Source of the DNA: Candidatus Saccharimonadales bacterium
Lineage (GTDB): Bacteria > Patescibacteriota > Saccharimonadia > Saccharimonadales > UBA10212
Direction: 5' to 3'
Assembly: GCA_025450575.1 (NCBI GenBank)
Contig: JANWHE010000009.1
Span: 1 to 52,666 of the forward strand
Length of the DNA: 52,666 nt
Part shown: piece after piece, positions 46,151 to 52,666 of the stretch
How the letters are laid out: every line of letters begins with the position of its first letter
Position numbering within the stretch: the stretch's first letter is position 1
Notes under the pieces: model-generated
Seen by the model: only the letters and a program-made list of their open reading frames with translations
What the model was told of the DNA's origin: nothing
The model's database searches: none
Translations under genes and position numbers: made by a program

Positions 46151-48238
46151 ATGGCAGAGAAGAAATATAATTTAGACAAACTACGGAATATCGGGATCAT
46201 CGCCCACATCGATGCCGGTAAGACTACCACCACCGAGGGAATTCTTTACCGTACCGGTTTGAAGCACAAGATTGGCGCCGTCCATGAGGGCGAGACCACG
46301 ACCGACTGGATGGCCCAGGAGAAAGAGCGCGGCATAACTATCACCGCCGCGGCTGTGACGTGTTATTGGAAAGACCATAAGATCAACATCATCGATACGC
46401 CCGGCCACATCGACTTCACGGTGGAGGTAGAGCGGTCTTTGCGGGTACTGGATGGCGCCGTGGTTGTCTTTGACGGTAAGATGGGCGTCGAATCCCAATC
46501 GGAAACCGTCTGGCGCCAGGCCGATAAATACAACGTGCCGCGCATCTGCTTTATCAATAAGATTAACCAGACTGGCGGCGACTTCTATAAATCGCTCGAT
46601 TCCATCCATCACCGCCTGAATAAACGGGCTTTTCCTATCCATCTGCCGATCGGTTTCGAGCAGTCCGTTTCGGGCGTGGTCGACCTTATTGCGATGAAAG
46701 CCTACACCTATAAAGAGTTTACGGATCACGAACTGACAGAGAGCGAAATCCCGGCCGATATGGCCGACCAGGTCAAAAAGTACCGCTCGCTGCTGGTCGA
46801 AAACGCCGTCGCCGAAGACGAAGCCACGCTCGAAAAATACTTCGAAGTCGGCGAAGAAGGACTGAGCGAAGACGAGATCAAGCAGGCCATCCGCTCGGCC
46901 GTGCTGACCGGTAAGTTCTATGCTGTGACCGGCGGCGACGGACGCGGCGTCATCGTGGAGAAACTGCTGGACGCCGTCAATGATTTCCTGCCGAATCCGC
47001 TGGACCGCGGTTCGACATGGGGGACTAACCCTAAGAACGGCGAAGAAGTCGAGCGCAAACCGGATCCCGCCGAACCGTTCGCGGCCTTGGCGTTCAAAAT
47101 CGCCACTGACCCGTTCGTCGGCAAGCTGGCCTTTTTCCGGGTCTATTCCGGTAAAGTCACCGCCGGGAGCTATATCCTGAACAGCTCCACTGGCGAACGG
47201 GAGCGTATCGGCCGTATCGTCCGCATGCAGGCCGACAAGCGCGAGGACGTCACCGAAGTCGAGGCCGGCGACATTGCCGCTATCGTCGGGCTTAAAGGCA
47301 CTACCACGGGCAACACCCTATGTGATACCGCCAGCCCGATCGTGTTAGAGAGCATTACTTTTCCGGAACCGCCGGTATCTATCGCCATCGAACCAAAGAC
47401 AAAGGCCGACCAGGAAAAGATGAGCCTGGCGCTACAGCGGCTGGCCGAAGAGGATCCCACCTTCCGCATCCACGTCGATCACGAGACCGGCCAGACCATT
47501 ATCTCCGGCATGGGCGAGCTGCATCTGGAAATTATCGTCGACCGCATGAAGCGCGAGTTCACGGTCGAGGCCAACATCGGCCAGCCCCAGGTGGCTTACC
47601 GCGAAACCATTCGTAAGGATGCCGTCGAGCAAGAAGGCAAATTTATCCGCCAGTCCGGCGGCCGCGGCCAATACGGCCACGTCTGGCTGCGCTTGAGCCA
47701 GAACGAAGCCGGCGCCGGCTTCGAATTCATCAACAGCATCAAGGGCGGAGCGGTGCCGAGCGAATATATCCCGGCCGTCAAAGCCGGCATCGAGGAAGCC
47801 ATGGCTAACGGCGTCATCGCCGGCTATCCGGTAGTGGATATCAAGGCCGAACTGTACGACGGCTCCTTCCACGAAGTCGACTCGTCCGAAATGGCCTTTA
47901 AGATCGCCGGCTCCATGGCTCTGCAAGAAGGTGTTAAGAACGCTGGGCCGGTCCTGCTAGAACCGATTATGAAAGTCGTGGTCGTCACGCCCGAGGAGTT
48001 CATGGGCGATGTCATCGGCGACTTAAACTCTAAGCGCGGCCGTATCGAGTCCATGGAGGACTTGCAGGCCGGCATCAAAGAGATCACCGCCTTCGTTCCC
48101 TTAGGCGAAATGTTCGGTTACACCACCAATCTGCGCAGCAGCACCCAGGGCCGGGCCAGCTCCAGCATGGAGTTAGACCATTACGCCGACGTGCCGCCGA
48201 ACGTCGCTCAGAACATCATCACCAAATCCGGAAAATAA
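46151..48238 (+). CDS. fusA: Elongation factor G with altered G4/G5 motifs
   Basis: EF-G (695 residues from ATG 46151; the track adds 17 spurious residues) catalyses ribosomal translocation. G1 '[13 protein letters not shown]', switch I '[20 protein letters not shown]' and G3 'DTPGHIDFT' are normal, and domains II-V follow at full length ('[12 protein letters not shown]', '[10 protein letters not shown]'). G4 reads NKIN (res 136-139) instead of NKxD. G5 (~res 259-265, 'VTGGDGRG') lacks the usual SA. Both motifs read guanine identity, so this is unusual in an otherwise intact gene. Confidence 0.95.
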   Translation: MAEKKYNLDKLRNIGIIAHIDAGKTTTTEGILYRTGLKHKIGAVHEGETTTDWMAQEKERGITITAAAVTCYWKDHKINIIDTPGHIDFTVEVERSLRVLDGAVVVFDGKMGVESQSETVWRQADKYNVPRICFINKINQTGGDFYKSLDSIHHRLNKRAFPIHLPIGFEQSVSGVVDLIAMKAYTYKEFTDHELTESEIPADMADQVKKYRSLLVENAVAEDEATLEKYFEVGEEGLSEDEIKQAIRSAVLTGKFYAVTGGDGRGVIVEKLLDAVNDFLPNPLDRGSTWGTNPKNGEEVERKPDPAEPFAALAFKIATDPFVGKLAFFRVYSGKVTAGSYILNSSTGERERIGRIVRMQADKREDVTEVEAGDIAAIVGLKGTTTGNTLCDTASPIVLESITFPEPPVSIAIEPKTKADQEKMSLALQRLAEEDPTFRIHVDHETGQTIISGMGELHLEIIVDRMKREFTVEANIGQPQVAYRETIRKDAVEQEGKFIRQSGGRGQYGHVWLRLSQNEAGAGFEFINSIKGGAVPSEYIPAVKAGIEEAMANGVIAGYPVVDIKAELYDGSFHEVDSSEMAFKIAGSMALQEGVKNAGPVLLEPIMKVVVVTPEEFMGDVIGDLNSKRGRIESMEDLQAGIKEITAFVPLGEMFGYTTNLRSSTQGRASSSMELDHYADVPPNVAQNIITKSGK

Positions 48239-48244
48239 AGGCCA

Positions 48245-49300
48245 CTACGGCGCGACTGGATTGGGAATACTCTGCATAACTTGGACCGAGTCCCGAACAC
48301 TCTTTAGTAGAACTACTGAATCTGATTGAAGATCAACCTCAGGGCCTAGCGCGCTTGGATACTCGACTCTATTTAGATACTGCTCTTTAGGTTCAATTTC
48401 AAAGGGCAACCGTTCAAGCTCCATGTCTTCAACTTTAGAAACCATCCTTACATTGCCGATTACTCGCTTATATGGGTCAAATTCAAAAACTATGGAATGG
48501 TATTCGCGGTCGCCCTCTATCGGACTATCCGTTAAAAATCTGGCGATGTGGCCTAAAGCCAGCAGCCGCCCGTCGGGCATTAGCCTTACGTCGTTTACGC
48601 CGCCCCATTCTTCGTCGCCAAACAGGTCATACATAAGGGGCGCTTCGTGCAGAACCGTCGCATCAATATCACTTAACCTGTCTACCACGCAAAAACCAAT
48701 TTTGCCACGTCCGCCACGACTCGGATTCCCAAGTGACTGAGGCCTGGTAAAAACACCGACTTGGCCATTTTCGAGCTCGACTAACCGCACGCATTTCATT
48801 GTCTCGGGAGACTTGGTCAATAGCTTTAGGTCATCTAACCGTTCTCCAGAAAAAATATTCGTCCAGTAGACGCAGCCGGCGGACGGGTCATCCTTATCCT
48901 TAAGCTGGACTTCGATACAGTTAACTACCCACTCACCGCCGACGTGACTGATTTGTGGATCCTGCATAATTTTGCCGGCCGTCAGTTTGTTTAGATTGGA
49001 AATAGAACTATCGGCTACCCATTTATTGCTTGTCGCGACAAACTTGAACGGAATTACTTTAGAACTGAACTGGTCATCACGTTTTTCGGTCCGGCCAAGT
49101 ATATAAGCCTCGCCACCGAGCGTGAATTGTCGGCTGGTATTGTATACATGGATTCCAGCCGGCACATCGAACTCCAGGATACTGTACTCTCCCTCCGGCT
49201 TGCGATAGGCGCTCAACAAATCATCCATGGTTGTCGGCTTAGTATCAGTTGCAGCAGACGTCTCTTCTATTGCGGGTATAGTCTCGTAACCTGAGCTCAT
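48245..49300 (-). CDS. DUF1861 / MTP-like mannosyltransferase-phosphorylase family protein
   Basis: A 351-residue beta-propeller-type protein without signal peptide. Segments such as 'GRTEKRDDQFSS', 'DPQISHVGGEWVVN', 'GVFTRPQ', 'GRGKIGFCVVDRLSDID' and 'EWGGVNDVRLMPDGRLLALGHIA' fit my recollection of DUF1861. That family includes the Leishmania mannosyltransferase/phosphorylases (MTPs, CAZy GT108), which build and degrade beta-1,2-mannan. Assignment rests on remembered motifs, not a search. It lies next to a GT4 and a GH130 gene, consistent with mannoside metabolism. It converges on fusA with a 6-bp gap. Confidence 0.65.
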   Translation of the reverse strand: MSSGYETIPAIEETSAATDTKPTTMDDLLSAYRKPEGEYSILEFDVPAGIHVYNTSRQFTLGGEAYILGRTEKRDDQFSSKVIPFKFVATSNKWVADSSISNLNKLTAGKIMQDPQISHVGGEWVVNCIEVQLKDKDDPSAGCVYWTNIFSGERLDDLKLLTKSPETMKCVRLVELENGQVGVFTRPQSLGNPSRGGRGKIGFCVVDRLSDIDATVLHEAPLMYDLFGDEEWGGVNDVRLMPDGRLLALGHIARFLTDSPIEGDREYHSIVFEFDPYKRVIGNVRMVSKVEDMELERLPFEIEPKEQYLNRVEYPSALGPEVDLQSDSVVLLKSVRDSVQVMQSIPNPVAP

Positions 49301-49417
49301 TTGTTTTAACTCTTTATGTTAACTTCCTATGCAGGAGTATCTTATTATCTCTAATATAAATCAAGCCTAGAATTATCAAAAATAACTAATCACGCAATAT
49401 TCGGCGGCAAAGAGGAA

Positions 49418-49423
49418 TATAAT
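49418..49423 (+). promoter_or_regulatory. -10 box TATAAT of the GT4 gene
   Basis: TATAAT ends 6 nt before ATG 49430, in the 129-bp divergent gap with the DUF1861 gene. Confidence 0.6.
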
Positions 49424-49429
49424 AGAAGT

Positions 49430-51637
49430 ATGAGAGGTGCCGAACCAACTGCTGCTGTTGCCAGGAGACTGGTCTTTATCAGTACCTATCCGCCGCGGCA
49501 GTGCGGCATTGCTACTTTTACCCAGGACCTTCTCAATAGCATCAAACTGGTCGCGCCAGACTTATCCCTGGAGGTATTCGCGCTTAATAAGACCAAACTA
49601 GACTCCCACACTTATCCCGCCGAGGTTACGGGGGTCATCTACCAGGACGACCCGGCTTCATATATAGCGGCTGCCAAGCAAATCAACAAAGACCATTCCA
49701 GAACTACCGTAATCGTCCAGCACGAGTATGGTATCCATGGCGGCCCGTCAGGCCGGAATCTGCTAGAGCTACTCAAGAACCTAAAGTGCCCTGTCATAAC
49801 TACGCTGCATACGGTTGTCGAAGACCCTGACCAGACTAAGAAAACAGTAACCCAGCAATTGATTAATCTGAGCGAGCGATTGGTAACGCTTACTGAAAGT
49901 TCGGCCGATATCGTCCGGAAACTGTACGTTGATAGCGATTTGAAATTGACGGTCATACCGCATGGTATCCACCCACTTATGTATATGCCCACATCAAGCG
50001 TCAAGCAATCCGTCGGGCTCGAGGGCCATAAAGTTTTGCTGACTTTCGGACTACTCAACCGCAATAAGGGCATCGAGTATGTCATCCAAGGCCTGCCTGA
50101 AGTCATCAAAGAATATCCAAGAGTCATGTACCTGGTCGTCGGGGCCACTCATCCGGATGTACTGAGCTATGAAGGCCAATCATACCGTAATGAACTAGCT
50201 AAAATGGTCATAGAACTAGGGCTCACTAAACACGTCCGTTTTATCGATGGGTATATCCCTTTAAAAACCCTTTTGACTTATCTGCAGGCCACTGATATCT
50301 ATATGGCCACCTCGCTTGATCCCCAGCAGGCTGTAAGCGGCACCTTATCCTACGCGCTGGGAGCCGGCTGCGCTATTGTGGCGACCGAGTTCTCACAGGC
50401 CAGGGAAGTAGTCAGCAATAACCAGGGCCGGGTAGTGCCGTTTAGAGAGCCTGGAGCTATCACTAAAGCAGTTAAATCATTGCTTAAGGATCCCGCGCAG
50501 CTAGCCATGCTTAGGGCGAACGCCTATTCATCGACACGCTCCATGCTGTGGTCGAACGTCGCGGATAATTATCTTGGAGTCGCTTTCGGTGGGCAGGCAA
50601 ACACAGCCGGGCTGCCACCTATTAAACTTGGCCATATTCTCAATATGACCACCGACCTTGGTATTTACCAATTTGCCAAGCACGCGGAACCCGACTTAAG
50701 CCATGGGTTTACGCTCGACGACAATAGCCGGGCGCTCCAACTTGTAGCCGAGCTGAAAATGCTAGACAAAAAAACTAAAAAGGAATTGGCCGAAAAGTAC
50801 CTTAGAGGCATTAGAGTCTGCTTAAGCTATGAGCCGATAGTCAATTATCTGTCAGACAGCGGCAATCCCACTCAACAGAATAAAAAAGAAAATATTGACG
50901 ATAGCTATGGCCGGGCCTTTTACGCCCTGCAGGAGTTTGCTGTCATCAATGCCAAGGACGAAAAACTGTCCCAAGGAGTTGAGCGACTGATAAAAATGCT
51001 ACCACCGTTACCGCCAAGTGGCAGCCCGCGGACGACGGCTTTTTATCTCATGGGCTACGCAGCCAAGGCCGCTGCCGGTGATAAATCGATTTTACCGATG
51101 TTAACGCTTGTAGCCGACGAACTGGCGAATAAATATTATAAAAAGATAAAAAGCGGTTGGGGATGGTTCGAACCGGTCTTGACATATGCCAATGGTACTT
51201 TGAGCGCCGCCCTGATTGAAGCCGCTATCGTCACCGGATCCAAGAAGTATGCCAAAATCGGCCTTGAGTCGTTAGATTTCCTGGTTAAAGAGTGCTTCAT
51301 GGGCGAGATTTATGTGCCGATAGGTAGCGATGGTTGGTATGAGTTCGGTAAAAAAAGAGCGATATTCGGGCAGCAGCCCGAGGACCCGTTCGCTATCATA
51401 CAAGCCCTGCAAGCCGCTTATAAACTAACTGCGGACAAACGGTATAGGGCCCTTGCGCGCAAGGCTTTTAGCTGGTATCTAGGCAACAACCTCCTCGGTA
51501 TTAGGCTTTACAATGACGAGACCGGCGGCTGTTACGATGGACTTTTTCAAGATGGCCTCAATCCGAACCAGGGCGCTGAATCAAGCGTCGCCTATCTGCG
51601 GGCCCGCATAATGATAGGACAGTTCGCTAAAGGCTGA
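49430..51637 (+). CDS. GT4-family glycosyltransferase fused to an alpha-helical (six-hairpin-like) domain
   Basis: The 735-residue protein has two parts. Residues ~10-375 form a GT-B glycosyltransferase: 'ISTYPPRQCGIATFTQDL' acceptor-side start, 'TLHTVVEDP', 'PHGIH', 'TFGLLNRNKGIEYVI', and the donor-site 'GTLSYALGAGCAIVATEFSQAREVV'. Residues ~400-735 are helical repeats with Trp/Tyr-rich motifs ('DDNSRALQLVAEL', 'GWGWFEPVLTYANG', 'GCYDGLFQDGLNPNQGAESSVAYL') resembling an (alpha/alpha)6 barrel. No signal peptide is seen. It overlaps the GH130 gene at the 3' end. Genes of this architecture are often found beside GH130 phosphorylases. The sugar is probably mannose, by context only. Confidence 0.83.
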   Translation: MRGAEPTAAVARRLVFISTYPPRQCGIATFTQDLLNSIKLVAPDLSLEVFALNKTKLDSHTYPAEVTGVIYQDDPASYIAAAKQINKDHSRTTVIVQHEYGIHGGPSGRNLLELLKNLKCPVITTLHTVVEDPDQTKKTVTQQLINLSERLVTLTESSADIVRKLYVDSDLKLTVIPHGIHPLMYMPTSSVKQSVGLEGHKVLLTFGLLNRNKGIEYVIQGLPEVIKEYPRVMYLVVGATHPDVLSYEGQSYRNELAKMVIELGLTKHVRFIDGYIPLKTLLTYLQATDIYMATSLDPQQAVSGTLSYALGAGCAIVATEFSQAREVVSNNQGRVVPFREPGAITKAVKSLLKDPAQLAMLRANAYSSTRSMLWSNVADNYLGVAFGGQANTAGLPPIKLGHILNMTTDLGIYQFAKHAEPDLSHGFTLDDNSRALQLVAELKMLDKKTKKELAEKYLRGIRVCLSYEPIVNYLSDSGNPTQQNKKENIDDSYGRAFYALQEFAVINAKDEKLSQGVERLIKMLPPLPPSGSPRTTAFYLMGYAAKAAAGDKSILPMLTLVADELANKYYKKIKSGWGWFEPVLTYANGTLSAALIEAAIVTGSKKYAKIGLESLDFLVKECFMGEIYVPIGSDGWYEFGKKRAIFGQQPEDPFAIIQALQAAYKLTADKRYRALARKAFSWYLGNNLLGIRLYNDETGGCYDGLFQDGLNPNQGAESSVAYLRARIMIGQFAKG

Positions 51638-52616
51638 AAATCTCTTCTAGCTTGAGGCTGCCTGTACAAATCACTGTGTCGCCGGCGCCATAATAAATAC
51701 GAAGTTCGCTCTGATCCTTGCCGAGTATAGCTCCGCAGCAGAAAATCGCCTTCGGCAACTTATCTTCGGCCGAAAGCCTATGTAAGTCCTCTACCACGAG
51801 CTGTTTAAGAGTCTCAAACCCGCCGTCGATAACGTCTATAAAACCTATCTTTTCATATGATTCCTGGGGCTCGGTAATTGGCCGGCTGCAGCGCCATAAC
51901 ACTTTTCGGGGATCGTTGGTATCTACTAGGAAAGCGCCTATTCTATAGGTCATTTTAGAGTCCAGCCTATCCACGCCGTGATAAATTACCAGCCAGCCGC
52001 GATCAGTCAGTATCGGTGGCGGCCCAGTCTCGACATATACGGCATCGAAATTATCGGGGCGCTTGGTCAGCACCGGCTCAATTACCGGAGTCCAATTAAC
52101 CATGTCGTCAGACTCGGCTATCCATATATGGCTGTCACCGAAAAGCATGTAGTATTTGTCATTGATCTTTTGGGGAAATATGGCTCCGCCCTTTGACCAA
52201 TCGAGCGGGAAGCCATCTCTGGCGCTTTGATTCCACTCCGGGAAAAGCAGCTTCCTCTCCTTGAAATGAATCAGATCCAAGCTCGATGTCAACGCTGCTC
52301 TGGCGGTCTTCCCGTCAAAAGCCGTATAGGTTATCCAATAACAGCCGTCTATAAAAACGACCCTGGGGTCCTCGCAGCCGGCGCTCTCCCATGGGTGGGA
52401 CGGTGATAGGACGGGAGAGGGCAAGGGATGGAAGTCTAAACCGTTAGGGCTTTCAGCATATCCGATTCTAGAGACCCATTCGTTGCCGATGCCCCTAAAA
52501 AGCATGTGATATCTTTGGCCGTCATAACTTATGGCCGGATTGTAGACTTTTATAGAGCACCACGGTAAGTCATCACGGGCCCGGAGTATCGGATTGCGTT
52601 CATACCGCTTAAGCAT
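51627..52616 (-). CDS. GH130 family mannoside phosphorylase-like protein
   Basis: This 329-residue five-bladed propeller protein has the GH130 marks: 'NPILRARDDLPW' at the N-terminus, 'YNPAISYDGQRYHMLFR', the catalytic-Asp segment 'GCEDPRVVFIDGCYWITYTAF', 'KGGAIFPQKINDKYYML', and 'VYVETGPPPILTDRGWLVIYHGVD'. GH130 enzymes phosphorolyse beta-mannosides to mannose-1-phosphate, or hydrolyse them in some subgroups. No signal peptide, so cytoplasmic. It converges on the GT4 gene with an 11-bp overlap. A minus-strand TAAACT ends 6 nt before its ATG. The linkage acted on is unknown. Confidence 0.9.
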   Translation of the reverse strand: MLKRYERNPILRARDDLPWCSIKVYNPAISYDGQRYHMLFRGIGNEWVSRIGYAESPNGLDFHPLPSPVLSPSHPWESAGCEDPRVVFIDGCYWITYTAFDGKTARAALTSSLDLIHFKERKLLFPEWNQSARDGFPLDWSKGGAIFPQKINDKYYMLFGDSHIWIAESDDMVNWTPVIEPVLTKRPDNFDAVYVETGPPPILTDRGWLVIYHGVDRLDSKMTYRIGAFLVDTNDPRKVLWRCSRPITEPQESYEKIGFIDVIDGGFETLKQLVVEDLHRLSAEDKLPKAIFCCGAILGKDQSELRIYYGAGDTVICTGSLKLEEIFSL

Positions 52617-52622
52617 GTTGGC

Positions 52623-52628
52623 AGTTTA
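52623..52628 (-). promoter_or_regulatory. -10 box TAAACT of the GH130 gene
   Basis: On the minus strand TAAACT ends 6 nt before the ATG (52616), with no SD. Confidence 0.5.
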
Positions 52629-52666
52629 CATGAAAAATCAGATAGTTATCTACAACTTTAGCAGCC

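Overview
This 52.7 kb window is gene-dense, GC-rich bacterial chromosome. It carries about 42 genes, and most of the intergenic gaps are under 100 bp. It reads with the standard code: gatA, murT, rpoC and the glycosyltransferase gene all end in TGA, which argues against the UGA-recoded candidate phyla. The gene set suggests a Patescibacteria (CPR) genome, most likely Candidatus Saccharibacteria (TM7). There is a GatCAB amidotransferase, a MurT/GatD lipid II amidase, a type IV pilus ATPase, a membrane-anchored secretome and a stripped-down core machinery, with almost no biosynthetic genes. The lineage is inferred from gene content; no 16S rRNA gene is present.

Layout. 1-4.6 kb: the tail of an unknown gene, then gatC-gatA-(HEPN-like membrane protein)-gatB and two small envelope proteins. 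4.6-13.1 kb: dnaE, a CAP-domain membrane protein, a SPOUT methyltransferase, pilB, rplS with a long acidic tail, a candidate structured RNA, rnhB and yraN. 13.1-25.1 kb: an M1 aminopeptidase, nusA behind an apparent attenuator, clpC under a perfect CIRCE operator, a membrane-anchored HExxH protein, radA and a large class A PBP with a cysteine-rich tail. 25.1-31.4 kb: tyrS, murT-gatD, recG, rsmD, a small ORF and tRNA-Leu(TAG). 31.4-37.4 kb: a phosphoglycosyl transferase, glutamate dehydrogenase, a membrane protein, hisS, tig, and clpP under a second CIRCE. 37.4-48.2 kb: rpoB-rpoC-rpsL-rpsG-(88 aa ORF)-fusA. 48.2-52.7 kb: a three-gene carbohydrate cluster (DUF1861/MTP-like, GT4 with a helical C-terminal domain, GH130 phosphorylase-like).

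Systems view. Protein quality control (clpC, clpP) appears to be under HrcA/CIRCE control, with the -35 box inside the operator. NusA probably limits its own synthesis through a terminator in its leader. About fifteen genes have a -10 hexamer ending only 6-9 nt before the start codon and no Shine-Dalgarno sequence, so leaderless mRNA looks like the default. nusA, rpoB, gdh and the PBP gene are leadered with SD sites. Core enzymes diverge at normally invariant positions: the RpoC trigger loop, bridge helix and both zinc sites, and the EF-G G4 and G5 guanine-recognition motifs. A 24-26 bp palindrome recurs three times, in frame, inside unrelated genes. The carbohydrate cluster at the right end resembles the mannosyltransferase/phosphorylase systems that make and recycle beta-mannan reserves, and is the best candidate for an undescribed pathway.
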